A DNA stretch of 23,539 nucleotides from an uncultured Oscillospiraceae bacterium (GTDB lineage Bacteria; Bacillota; Clostridia; Oscillospirales; Ruminococcaceae). The stretch is taken from contig USLH01000012.1 of assembly GCA_900555435.1 (NCBI GenBank), positions 1 through 23,539 of the forward strand, written 5' to 3'. The notes below the pieces were generated by a model. The model made no database searches. It saw only the letters and a program-made list of their open reading frames with translations, and was not told the origin of the DNA. A program made the translations under genes and the position numbers. The first letter of the stretch is position 1. Every line of letters starts with the position of its first letter. Shown piece by piece: positions 7,289-14,517 of the stretch.

Positions 7289-7317
7289 ATCATAGCACAG
7301 CCGATTTTCCCGGTCAA
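7289..7317 (-). promoter_or_regulatory. Sigma-A promoter of the HD-domain gene
   Basis: On the minus strand: -35 TTGACC (7312-7317), 17-base spacer, -10 TATGAT (7289-7294). The start point would be near 7282, 28 bases ahead of the chosen ATG. Confidence 0.8.
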
Positions 7318-7354
7318 GGTCTATGCATTGAAATTTTCCTGCTTTTGTATTATA

Positions 7355-8236
7355 CTAAAGAAGCAGCGCCGCCCGCATCATGGGAAGGAGCCGGTCATAT
7401 ATTTCCGACAGCTGGGAAAAGGGCAGCGGATTTTCCCCCTTTCCCACCTCCATCGTGAACCCGGGACGGCGGAATGCTTCGATGAACCAGTCCTTTAGCC
7501 CTCCGTGGGAAGCAAGCCCTTCATTTTGAACCAGCCGGTAACCGGACAGCCGGGACAGGGTTTCCGCCAACTGCCGGGCGCCCGGGATCTCTCTCCCGTC
7601 GTACTCCCAATAGATCTCCTCCCCCTGGGCATGAAAAGAATAAAGTCGCCGCGGTAAAACAGCTGAGATCAACTCCCGAACCGCCTTCGTTTCCGGCTCG
7701 GAAAAAGGCGCTTCCCCGCCGTATCGGGTAGGGGCAGGGCCGTGAATCCCCGCTTCCTCTTCCATTTTCCGCAGCGTCTCCCATCCGGCGTCAAAGTTGT
7801 GGTTCAGATCGACCCCTCTGGCGTTCGCCTGCCAGAGCTTCCCCGGAAAAGCGGCGCAGAGCCCGTTGACCCGCTTTTGACAGACTCCGGCGGCTGCCGT
7901 TCCGTGCAGGGCAATCTCTACCCCGTCGGGATTCAGACTGGGAAGGATCATCACCCCTTTTCCCTCTTCCGCCAGCCGCTCTTTGAGCCTTCGGTCTCCG
8001 GAAACGGATGCGGCAAACTTCAAAAGCAGCGAAACAGTGATCCATTCCTGTGCATGGGTCCCTCCCACCAGCAAAACGGCGTTTTCCTCCTTTCCGATGC
8101 TCAAAAGGAGCAGTTCCCGCCCCAGTGCCGACCGCCCTGGGGAAAAGGCCCGCACATCCGGATCTTCTTTGGCAAGCCGGAACACCGTTTCTTTCACAAA
8201 GGCGTGATCCGGCAGCTTCCAGAGCGTTTCTCTCAT
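7355..8236 (-). CDS. M14-family peptidase, gamma-D-glutamyl-diamino acid peptidase type
   Basis: A 293-residue zinc peptidase of family M14. Zinc ligands are His61 and Glu64 in GGTHAQEW and His202 in YSFHAQGEEIYW; the general base is Glu263 in FTMEVGKGENPLP. Other signatures are SLNPDGVE (100-107), NARGVDLNHNFDAGW (138-152) and PAPTRYGGEAPFSEPET. The Arg that binds a free C-terminus in classical carboxypeptidases (NRNF) is His146 here. Together with the ARGVDLN and EPET context this resembles ENP1/YqgT-type enzymes that cut the gamma-D-Glu/diamino acid bond in peptidoglycan peptides. There is no signal peptide or LysM domain, so cytosolic muropeptide turnover is likely. It overlaps the upstream gene by ATGA (translational coupling). 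The frame extends to 8536, but that part only shadows the upstream gene. Confidence 0.88.
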   Translation of the reverse strand: MRETLWKLPDHAFVKETVFRLAKEDPDVRAFSPGRSALGRELLLLSIGKEENAVLLVGGTHAQEWITVSLLLKFAASVSGDRRLKERLAEEGKGVMILPSLNPDGVEIALHGTAAAGVCQKRVNGLCAAFPGKLWQANARGVDLNHNFDAGWETLRKMEEEAGIHGPAPTRYGGEAPFSEPETKAVRELISAVLPRRLYSFHAQGEEIYWEYDGREIPGARQLAETLSRLSGYRLVQNEGLASHGGLKDWFIEAFRRPGFTMEVGKGENPLPFSQLSEIYDRLLPMMRAALLL

Positions 8237-8757
8237 CGTATCTCCTCCGCCAGCAGGTGTCTGGCTCCCTCGATCCGGATCCCCCGCACCCGGCTGTACG
8301 CATAGGTGGCGAGGGGGCGGCAGTTTGCATTGTTGTCGTGGGAGGCAATGCGGATTGTCTCCGGCGTGTTCCCGCTTTCCATCACCAGCACCGTATGGCT
8401 GAAGTCCTCCTTCCCGCCCAATACCAGCTGAATCACATCCCCGGGCAGCAGCGTTTCCACCGACGCCTCCCGCCCGAAAGGCCCCGCCCCTCTGTTCTCC
8501 GTTAAAAAGCGGTAAAAATAGCCTACTTCCGTCCACGCCGGCGCCCGGTCGTTGACGTTATAATAGTACCAGCCGTAGTCCGGCGTGTCGTTCATCACGC
8601 CGCACCCGGCAAACACGCATTGGGACACAAAATTCGTGCAGTCCCCTCCAATCTCGTCGAAAGCGTAATACTTCGGGTTTCTCCGATAGGCCCAGTAATC
8701 CGCATACGCCACCGCCGCCTTCCGGTTATAAGGAACTTCCGCTAACCGATACCGCAT
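8233..8757 (-). CDS. Amidase_6-type cysteine hydrolase
   Basis: A 174-residue single-domain protein. It shows YADYWAYRRNPKYYAF (18-33) followed by GGDCTNFVSQ, with the probable catalytic Cys40, then PGDVIQL (105-111), the probable catalytic His121 in EDFSHTVLVM and a late SHDNNANCRPL. This is the layout of the putative amidase domain family (amidase_6, NlpC/CHAP-like papain fold), often found on cell-wall or spore proteins. Here there is no signal peptide or wall-binding domain, so the protein may be cytosolic. It is coupled by ATGA overlap to the M14 peptidase, suggesting that both act on the same peptide or muropeptide. The ribosome site is AAAGGGAGAG just before the ATG. No convincing promoter was found in the 50-base gap to the divergent VanZ-like gene. 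Confidence 0.82.
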   Translation of the reverse strand: MRYRLAEVPYNRKAAVAYADYWAYRRNPKYYAFDEIGGDCTNFVSQCVFAGCGVMNDTPDYGWYYYNVNDRAPAWTEVGYFYRFLTENRGAGPFGREASVETLLPGDVIQLVLGGKEDFSHTVLVMESGNTPETIRIASHDNNANCRPLATYAYSRVRGIRIEGARHLLAEEIR

Positions 8758-8807
8758 ATCTCTCTCTCCCTTTCCAAATGGTTTCTGAAAGAAGGTGCTG
8801 CCGCTCT

Positions 8808-9410
8808 ATGATACTGCAATCTATGAAGGACATGACTGCCGGTATGCTTCTGTTTCTCCCTTTCGTGCTGGTTTTTCAGCTGTCTGCTTTCTTTTACCGG
8901 AAACGGAAGGGGTTAAAAACCACCCTCCTCCAGGAGCTTCTCCTCCTTCTTTTCTGGCTCTGGACGCTGGGGCTTTTTTCCCAGACGATCCTGCCGGAGC
9001 TCCTCGCCGCCCTGAAGACCGGCTTTCATTGGGACGGCCGGATCAACTGGACCCCCTTCGCCGCCTTCCGGCAGGCTCTGACCATTGCCCGGCGGACCGG
9101 CGACCCGTCCTTCTTCCTCCTGAACATCCCGGGAAACATCCTGATCTTCCTCCCCTTGGGGCTTCTCCCGCCTCTTTTGTGGGGGAAAATGGAAAAGCTC
9201 TGGAAAACGGCACTCTTCGGCTTCGGAGTTTCCCTGTTTATTGAGGCAGCACAGCTCATCCTCCCTCGGGGAACAGATGTAGACGACCTCCTGCTCAACA
9301 CCTTCGGAACGCTTCTGGGCTACGCTCTCTTCGCCCTGATCCGGAAGCGGTTCCCCAACTTCCCCGCCCGCTGCCGTCACCGCCCCGCAGCAGAAAGGAA
9401 TGCGCTATGA
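8808..9410 (+). CDS. VanZ-like membrane protein
   Basis: About 200 residues with five predicted membrane segments (roughly 10-29, 42-62, 103-122, 133-151, 160-178). The VanZ-domain signature is present: NIPGNILIFLPLGLLPPLL, then SLFIEAAQLILPRGTDVDDLLLNTFGTLLGY. VanZ proteins are linked to low-level teicoplanin resistance, but most genomic copies have unknown roles at the cell envelope. ATG at 8808 is preferred because AGAAGG lies 12 bases before it; starts at 8778 and 8823 remain possible. It is the first gene of a tight six-gene operon and overlaps the next gene by ATGA. The C-terminal tail (FPNFPARCRHRPAAER) is basic and probably cytosolic. Confidence 0.85.
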   Translation: MILQSMKDMTAGMLLFLPFVLVFQLSAFFYRKRKGLKTTLLQELLLLLFWLWTLGLFSQTILPELLAALKTGFHWDGRINWTPFAAFRQALTIARRTGDPSFFLLNIPGNILIFLPLGLLPPLLWGKMEKLWKTALFGFGVSLFIEAAQLILPRGTDVDDLLLNTFGTLLGYALFALIRKRFPNFPARCRHRPAAERNAL

Positions 9411-9841
9411 AAAAAATCCGAGAACTTCTCAAAAAATACCGGGAGCTGATCTCCTATCTGGTCTTCGGCGTCCTGACCACCCTTGTCAACTATGTGAGCT
9501 ACCTGCTTTTCGCCCCGCTTTTCCCGTCGACTACCACCATCCCCACCGCCATTGCGTGGGTGCTGTCGGTGATCTTCGCCTATGTGACCAACCGGATCTT
9601 CGTCTTCCGTTCGGAAGCGAAGGGGGCGGCGGCCCTTTTGCGGGAGATCCTCTCCTTTTTCGGCGCCCGGCTTCTGTCCGGCGTACTGGATCTGGGGATC
9701 ATGTGGGTCTTTGCGGACAAGCTGGGACTCAATGACAAGCTCGTGAAGCTCGCCTCCAATGTCTTCGTCGTCATTTTCAACTATGTGGCCAGCAAGCTGG
9801 TGATCTTCCGCAAAGGCGGAAGCGGAAAGGAGAACCAATGA
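9407..9841 (+). CDS. GtrA-like membrane protein
   Basis: A 144-residue protein with four predicted membrane helices (about 14-35, 45-65, 80-103, 113-133) in the GtrA family pattern: ISYLVFGVLTTLVNYVSY, then FAYVTNRIFVF and FNYVASKLVIF. Family members are thought to help lipid-linked sugars cross the membrane, or to assist glycosyltransferases that modify surface polysaccharides. It overlaps the VanZ-like gene by ATGA at its start and the Nudix gene by ATGA at its end, so the three are probably translated together. No glycosyltransferase partner is in this operon; the one at the left edge is about 9 kb away. Confidence 0.9.
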   Translation: MKKIRELLKKYRELISYLVFGVLTTLVNYVSYLLFAPLFPSTTTIPTAIAWVLSVIFAYVTNRIFVFRSEAKGAAALLREILSFFGARLLSGVLDLGIMWVFADKLGLNDKLVKLASNVFVVIFNYVASKLVIFRKGGSGKENQ

Positions 9842-10392
9842 AAAAGGAAGACCTGATGGAAACGCCCCTTTCAAGAGAGGACATCTTCCACGGACGGATC
9901 TTCGACGTCCATAAAGACCGGGTCGCCCTGCCCGACGGAAGGGAATCCACCCGGGAAGTGGTCCACCACAAGACCGGCGGCGTCTGCGTGGTGCCCCTGA
10001 CGGAGGACGGAAAGGTCTATGTGGTGCGGCAGTGCCGCTACCCCTACCACGACATCCTCACCGAGATCCCCGCCGGCAAGCTGGATCCCGGCGAGACCCC
10101 GGAAGAATGCGGCCGCCGGGAGCTTCTGGAAGAAGTAGGCGCTGTAGCCGGCACCATGACCGACCTGGGCGCCCTGTTTCCCACCCCCGCCTATGTGGAC
10201 GAGGTGATCCATATGTATCTGGCGGAGCACCTTACCTACACCCACCAGAAGCTGGACGAAGGCGAATTCCTGGAAGCGGAAGCCGTCCCTCTTTCCCGGC
10301 TGGTAGAGGAGATCCTTGCCGGAACCATCCGGGACGCCAAGACTCAGGCGGCCATCTTAAAAACCGCCCTCTTGCTGGAGCGCCGGAAATGA
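9838..10392 (+). CDS. Nudix hydrolase, ADP-ribose pyrophosphatase type
   Basis: A 184-residue protein with a perfect Nudix box from Gly80 to Ala102 (GX5EX7RELXEEXGA), the magnesium site for cleaving a nucleoside diphosphate linked to another moiety. The N-terminal beta region (FHGRIFDVHKDRVALPDG), VVRQCRYPY and EIPAGKLDPGE match the ADP-ribose/ADP-sugar pyrophosphatase subgroup; these hydrolyse ADP-ribose to AMP and ribose 5-phosphate. The FPTPAYVDEVIHMYLAEHL segment (113-131) after the box is also typical. Cytosolic. Both ends overlap neighbouring genes by ATGA. The subgroup is likely but the exact substrate is not proven. Confidence 0.93.
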   Translation: MKKEDLMETPLSREDIFHGRIFDVHKDRVALPDGRESTREVVHHKTGGVCVVPLTEDGKVYVVRQCRYPYHDILTEIPAGKLDPGETPEECGRRELLEEVGAVAGTMTDLGALFPTPAYVDEVIHMYLAEHLTYTHQKLDEGEFLEAEAVPLSRLVEEILAGTIRDAKTQAAILKTALLLERRK

Positions 10393-11201
10393 ACCGGTTC
10401 CGCCCCTTTTTTGAAGCGGCGGGGATCCCCCTTGTGGGAGCGGTCTCCTTTGAAAGCTGTTTTCCCCTTCTGGAATGCCGGGCGCTGTCCCGGATCCCGA
10501 AGGAGGCGAAAACGGTGTTCGTCTGCGGCTTCCCCTATTATGTGGGGGAATTTCCGGAGCGGAATCTCTCCCGCTACGCCATTGTCCCCGACTACCATAA
10601 GGTGGCGGGGGAGCTTTTGGAGAACGTCTGCTCCCGACTGCGGGAGGCGTTTCCCGGGGAGTTTCAGTGGTTTGCGGACAATTCCCCCATCCGGGAGGTA
10701 GACGCCGCCGTTCGGGCAGGCTTAGGGGTCTTAGGAAAAAACGGCCTGCTGCTCCATCCGGAGTACGGCTCCTGGCTCTTTTTAGGGACGATCGTCACCG
10801 ATCTTCCGGCGGAGCTTACCGAAACCGAACCGAAACGCTGCATCGGCTGCGATTCCTGCAAACGGGCCTGCCCCGCCGGCTGCATCGGGGACACCGGCCC
10901 GGATCCGGCACGCTGTCTTTCCGCCATCACCCAGAAAAAAGGCGACCTTACCCCGGAAGAAGAAGCCCTCGTCAAAAAAGGCGGGCTTTTATGGGGATGC
11001 GATGTCTGTCAGGAGGTCTGCCCCTACAACCGCTCCCCAAAGCTCACCCCCATCTCCGCCTTCCGGGAGGACATCCACCCCATCCTCCTCCGGGAAGAAA
11101 TGACCAAAGAGATCCGCATGAGAGCCTGCGGCTTTCGGGGTCCTAAGCCCCTTCTCAGAAACGATGCGATCCTCCGGGGCGAAGCCCCGGAGGATCAATG
11201 A
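10389..11201 (+). CDS. Short QueG-like double [4Fe-4S] protein (epoxyqueuosine reductase-related)
   Basis: A 270-residue protein similar to epoxyqueuosine reductase QueG, the cobalamin-dependent enzyme making queuosine in tRNA. The ferredoxin-like part has Cys151, 154, 157 and 161 (CIGCDSCKRACPAG), Cys176 (ARCLSAI), and Cys204, 207 and 211 (CDVCQEVCPYN), matching all eight cluster cysteines. Asp97 in ADNSPIREVD and AGLGVLGKNGLL (110-121) match the QueG active-site region. It is about 100 residues shorter than typical QueG because the C-terminal HEAT-like repeats are absent, so tRNA may not be its substrate. ATG overlaps the Nudix stop by ATGA. The frame is open upstream to 10032, but that part is a shadow of the Nudix gene. 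A perfect hairpin covers its last codons. Confidence 0.85.
   Translation: MNRFRPFFEAAGIPLVGAVSFESCFPLLECRALSRIPKEAKTVFVCGFPYYVGEFPERNLSRYAIVPDYHKVAGELLENVCSRLREAFPGEFQWFADNSPIREVDAAVRAGLGVLGKNGLLLHPEYGSWLFLGTIVTDLPAELTETEPKRCIGCDSCKRACPAGCIGDTGPDPARCLSAITQKKGDLTPEEEALVKKGGLLWGCDVCQEVCPYNRSPKLTPISAFREDIHPILLREEMTKEIRMRACGFRGPKPLLRNDAILRGEAPEDQ
11168..11196 (+). other. Perfect 13-bp hairpin at the end of the QueG-like gene
   Basis: Arms GATCCTCCGGGGC and GCCCCGGAGGATC enclose a GAA loop with no mismatch. It lies within the last 11 codons and ends just before the TGA, followed by AATGAAAATTTG, which has no T tract. It is therefore not a classical terminator; an mRNA-stability or processing element at the only non-overlapping junction of the operon is possible. 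Confidence 0.6.
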
Positions 11202-11238
11202 AAATTTGCCGTCTACCGGCAGAAAAGAGGAAAATCAA

Positions 11239-11985
11239 ATGAAACTGCGCATGATGACCTACAACATCCAGCATGGGCTGGACTACAACTGCCGTCTTCC
11301 CGGAAGACACCCCGGTCTGGGCCATGACATCGACCTGACCCAGATCGCCGCCGTCATCCGGATGCAGGGCCCCGACATCGTCGCACTCAACGAAGTCCGT
11401 GGCTTAGGCCCCACCTGGGAGTATACCGCTCAAGCGGAAACAATTGCCGGTATGCTGGGCTGGCACTGCTATTTTGCCCCCGCCATCTGGTTTGACGGAA
11501 CCTCCCCCTACGGCAACGCCATCCTTTCCCGCTATCCTCTGCTGTCCGCCGAGCGGATCCTGATCCCCGACCCGGAAGTGAAGGACGAGGACACCTACTA
11601 TGAGACCCGCTGCGTCCTCCGGGCAAGAATCGCCGTAGCCGGCGGGATCACCGTCCTCGTTTCCCACTTCGGCCTTGCCCAGTCCGAAAAGCGCAACGCC
11701 GTAGCAAAGGTTCTGGAACTTCTGGAAGAGGAAACCGGCCCCGTGATCCTCATGGGCGACTTCAATATGGAGCCGAACGACCCCATCCTCGCTCCTCTGC
11801 TTGCGAAAATGGAAGACGCAGCCGACAAGATTTCCTCCAACAGCTCCTCCTTCCCCGCAGATAACCCGGAGATCAAGATCGATTACATCCTCACGAAAAA
11901 CGCTCCCGTCCTTTGTGCGGAGATCCCTGCCATCGTTGCCTCCGACCATCGTCCCCACACCGCCACGGTGGAGGTGGGCGAATGA
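11239..11985 (+). CDS. Endonuclease/exonuclease/phosphatase (EEP) fold hydrolase
   Basis: A 248-residue metal-dependent phosphodiesterase of the EEP superfamily. Catalytic landmarks appear in order: Asn9 (TYNIQHG), Glu52 (ALNEVRG), GNAILSRYP (92-100), His143 (VSHFGL), Asp174 and Asn176 (MGDFNMEPND), Asp215 (IDYILTK) and Asp236-His237 (SDHRPH). This arrangement is shared by DNase I-like nucleases, sphingomyelinases and inositol-phosphate phosphatases; the substrate cannot be chosen from sequence. No signal peptide, so probably cytosolic. The ATG at 11239 has AGAGG eight bases upstream; the earlier in-frame ATG at 11164 lies in the previous gene. It overlaps the acetyltransferase by ATGA. Confidence 0.9.
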   Translation: MKLRMMTYNIQHGLDYNCRLPGRHPGLGHDIDLTQIAAVIRMQGPDIVALNEVRGLGPTWEYTAQAETIAGMLGWHCYFAPAIWFDGTSPYGNAILSRYPLLSAERILIPDPEVKDEDTYYETRCVLRARIAVAGGITVLVSHFGLAQSEKRNAVAKVLELLEEETGPVILMGDFNMEPNDPILAPLLAKMEDAADKISSNSSSFPADNPEIKIDYILTKNAPVLCAEIPAIVASDHRPHTATVEVGE

Positions 11986-12491
11986 ACCGCAGGCTTGACC
12001 CTTCCGCTTTTTCCCGGGATTTTTTCTCCCGGATCCTGACGGAATCGGACATTCCTGCAATCCTCTCCCTCATCAAAACCAACCCGCAGTACGAAAAAGC
12101 CTGCGGCGTTTCTGCAAGCGAAGTCTCCATTCGAGAGGATCTCACCCTGCTCCCTCCTGGAAAGACGGCGGCGGACAAATTTTTTCTCGGCTTTTTTCAG
12201 GAAGAGGAGCTGATTGCCCTGACCGACCTCATCCTCGCCTATCCCGATCCGGGAACGGCGTACCTGGGGCTTTTTATGGTCAAGAGCAACCGTTCCAAAA
12301 AAGGAATCGGCACTTCTCTTTTCGGGGAACTCTGTGCCTCTTTAAAAACGGCGGGATTTCAGACGATCTGCCTGGCCTTCCAGCGGGACAACCCCCAATC
12401 CTCCCATTTCTGGAAAAAACAGGGATTCATTCCCATCAAAGAGGTTTCCCACCCCTACGGCGCCATGATCCTTGCGGAAAAAGCTCTTTAA
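11982..12491 (+). CDS. GNAT-family N-acetyltransferase
   Basis: A 169-residue protein with the GNAT fold. The acetyl-CoA binding motif A is NRSKKGIGTSLFGEL (103-117, R/Q-X-X-G-X-G/A pattern), preceded by the strand GTAYLGLFMVKS and followed by ICLAFQRDNPQSSHFWKKQGF (129-149), the usual motif B region. The N-terminal half (RILTESDIPAILSLIK) is also typical. Substrate unknown: an amine of a small molecule, an antibiotic or a protein. It is the last gene of the plus-strand operon, starts within the stop of the EEP gene (ATGA), and is followed by a strong terminator. Confidence 0.88.
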   Translation: MNRRLDPSAFSRDFFSRILTESDIPAILSLIKTNPQYEKACGVSASEVSIREDLTLLPPGKTAADKFFLGFFQEEELIALTDLILAYPDPGTAYLGLFMVKSNRSKKGIGTSLFGELCASLKTAGFQTICLAFQRDNPQSSHFWKKQGFIPIKEVSHPYGAMILAEKAL

Positions 12492-12499
12492 AAAGCAAA

Positions 12500-12541
12500 A
12501 AACACCCCCATCGACGGAAAAATCGGTCGATGAGGGTGTTT
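12500..12541. terminator. Bidirectional terminator between the GNAT gene and ftsH
   Basis: Arms 12500-12515 (begin AAACACCC) and 12526-12541 pair over 16 bp with one mismatch and a 10-base loop. The plus strand continues CTTTTATTCTTTT. The minus strand continues TTTTTTGCTTTTT, an excellent U tract. It serves both converging operons, 8 bases after one stop codon and 3 bases after the other. Confidence 0.92.
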
Positions 12542-12544
12542 CTT

Positions 12545-14473
12545 TTATTCTTTTGCCGCAAAAGGATCTGCAGAGGTGTCCAGCGGATCGGAAGCCGGAG
12601 CTTCCGGTTTCTTCGGTTCAGCCGACGGAGACGGGTAGGGAAGCTCGCCTTTCATCAGCTTCTCGAAGGTTGCGCCATCGATCTTTTCCTTGTCCATCAG
12701 GTACTTCGCCACCAGATGCAGCTGATCCATATGGGCGGTCAGGATCTCCTTAACCGTCTCATAACCGGTGTCGATGATCTCCCGGACTTCGTTGTCGATC
12801 TCCGCCGCCACATTCTCTGAGTAATCCCGGATGTGGTTGAAGTCTCTTCCTAAGAACGGCTCTCCGTCATCCTGCCCGTAGACCACCGGTCCCAGCTTCT
12901 CGCTGAAACCATACCGGGTGACCATGCTCTTAGCGAGCTTCGTCGCCCGCTCCAGATCGTTGGAAGCGCCGGTGGAAATGTCGTCTAATACCAGCGATTC
13001 GGCAACCCGTCCGCCTAGCAGGGTGACGATTTCCTCCCGCATTTCCTTCCGGGACATATAGCTCTTGTCATGCTCCGGCAGGGAAAGGGTGTAGCCCCCC
13101 GCCATGCCACGAGGAATGATCGAGACCTCGTGAACCGGATCCTGGGTGTCGCTGTAGAACGTCGCAATAGCATGCCCCGCCTCGTGATAGGCGGTGAGCT
13201 TTTTCTCCTTTTCGGAAACCACCTTGGAGCGCTTCTCGGGGCCTGCTACCACCTTGATGGTGGCGTCCTCAATGTCCTGCTCGATGATGGCCTTCCGCCC
13301 CTTCCGGGCAGCCAGTAGAGCCGCCTCATTCAAGAGGTTTTCCAAGTCCGCACCAGTAAACCCGGCGGTGGATTTTGCCACAACGCTCAGATCCACGTCA
13401 AAGCCCAAGGGCTTATTCCGGGCGTGGACTTTTAAGATCTCTTCCCGCCCCTTTACGTCGGGATAGTTGACCACGACCTGCCGATCGAACCGGCCGGGCC
13501 GCAGCAAAGCGGGATCCAGAATATCCCGGCGGTTGGTGGCGGCGATGACGATGACGCCTTCATTGGCGCCGAAACCGTCCATTTCCACCAACAGCTGATT
13601 TAACGTCTGCTCCCGTTCGTCGTGACCGCCGCCTAAGCCTGCACCACGATGGCGGCCCACGGCGTCGATCTCATCGATGAAGATGATGGAGGGAGCGTTC
13701 TTCTTGGCCTGCTCAAAAAGGTCACGGACACGGGACGCGCCTACGCCTACGAACATTTCCACGAAGTCGGAGCCGGAAATGGAGAAGAAGGGAACCCCCG
13801 CCTCTCCGGCTACCGCCCGGGCCAGCAGCGTTTTACCGGTACCGGGAGGGCCTACCAAAAGCACACCCTTCGGGATCCGTGCACCCAATTCGTTGAATTT
13901 CTTGGGGCTTTTTAAGAACTCGACGATCTCCGCCAGCTCTTCCTTTTCCTCGTCCGCACCTGCCACGTCGGCAAAGGTGGTCTTTTTCCCGGACTGAGCC
14001 GGGGTCTTCATGTTGGCCTTGCCGAACTGGCCCATTTTGGCGCCGCCGTTGGCCTGCTTGAACATGAAGAACCAAAGCACGCACATCCCGGCGATCAGCA
14101 CCAGATACGGCACCACGCTCCACAGCCAGCTGTTGTCCGTGGCAGGGATCAGGTTGTACTCTAGCCTTGCGTCCGGATGGGCTTCGTTATACGCGTCGAT
14201 CATGGGAAGGACCTGCTCCAGAAAATAAGCCGGAGCGGCTACCCGATAGGTGATGGTCTTGCTTTCCCCCGCCACCTTCAGTGTCATTTCCCCGCTGCCC
14301 ACGTCCATGGAGAACTCTTCTACCTTCTGATCTTCAAACAGGTAGACGATCTCCGAATAGGTATAGGATTTTTCCGGCTGCGTCATCATCCGCATGAACA
14401 TGGTCGACATGAACAGTAAAACGATGACGACTGCCAGCAGCAATACGATGGATCCGATCCGCTTTTTCTGCAA
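12545..14473 (-). CDS. ftsH: ATP-dependent zinc metalloprotease FtsH
   Basis: A 642-residue membrane-anchored AAA+ protease that extracts and degrades membrane and regulatory proteins. In this numbering: membrane helix 1 (about 6-27), an extracytoplasmic domain, helix 2 (about 116-138), Walker A GPPGTGKT (208-215), Walker B IIFIDEID, arginine fingers in RPGRFDR (325-331), zinc site HEAGH (430-434) and the third ligand in TGASNDLERAT. The C-terminal tail is Pro/Ala-rich. The frame can be read from a GTG at 14482, but that codon directly abuts the ribosome site; TTG at 14473 has GAGAGGAG about 7 bases upstream, so I prefer TTG. It follows hpt by 44 bases, as in the conserved tilS-hpt-ftsH cluster. 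Confidence 0.96.
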   Translation of the reverse strand: MQKKRIGSIVLLLAVVIVLLFMSTMFMRMMTQPEKSYTYSEIVYLFEDQKVEEFSMDVGSGEMTLKVAGESKTITYRVAAPAYFLEQVLPMIDAYNEAHPDARLEYNLIPATDNSWLWSVVPYLVLIAGMCVLWFFMFKQANGGAKMGQFGKANMKTPAQSGKKTTFADVAGADEEKEELAEIVEFLKSPKKFNELGARIPKGVLLVGPPGTGKTLLARAVAGEAGVPFFSISGSDFVEMFVGVGASRVRDLFEQAKKNAPSIIFIDEIDAVGRHRGAGLGGGHDEREQTLNQLLVEMDGFGANEGVIVIAATNRRDILDPALLRPGRFDRQVVVNYPDVKGREEILKVHARNKPLGFDVDLSVVAKSTAGFTGADLENLLNEAALLAARKGRKAIIEQDIEDATIKVVAGPEKRSKVVSEKEKKLTAYHEAGHAIATFYSDTQDPVHEVSIIPRGMAGGYTLSLPEHDKSYMSRKEMREEIVTLLGGRVAESLVLDDISTGASNDLERATKLAKSMVTRYGFSEKLGPVVYGQDDGEPFLGRDFNHIRDYSENVAAEIDNEVREIIDTGYETVKEILTAHMDQLHLVAKYLMDKEKIDGATFEKLMKGELPYPSPSAEPKKPEAPASDPLDTSADPFAAKE

Positions 14474-14517
14474 ACCGATCACTCCTCTCGTCCGTTTGAT
14501 TTCCGGGAACCCCGGAG

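Noticed and set aside
8237..8536. A 100-residue N-terminal extension of the M14 peptidase
   Set aside because: It overlaps the amidase_6-type gene in another frame on the same strand; the ATG at 8236 overlapping the stop codon is a better start.
8758..8807. Divergent promoters between the amidase_6-type and VanZ-like genes
   Set aside because: Expression of both genes requires them nearby, but no hexamer pair with acceptable spacing was found on either strand.
10032..10388. Upstream extension of the QueG-like protein
   Set aside because: It is an out-of-frame reading of the Nudix gene; the ATG at 10389 overlaps the Nudix stop.
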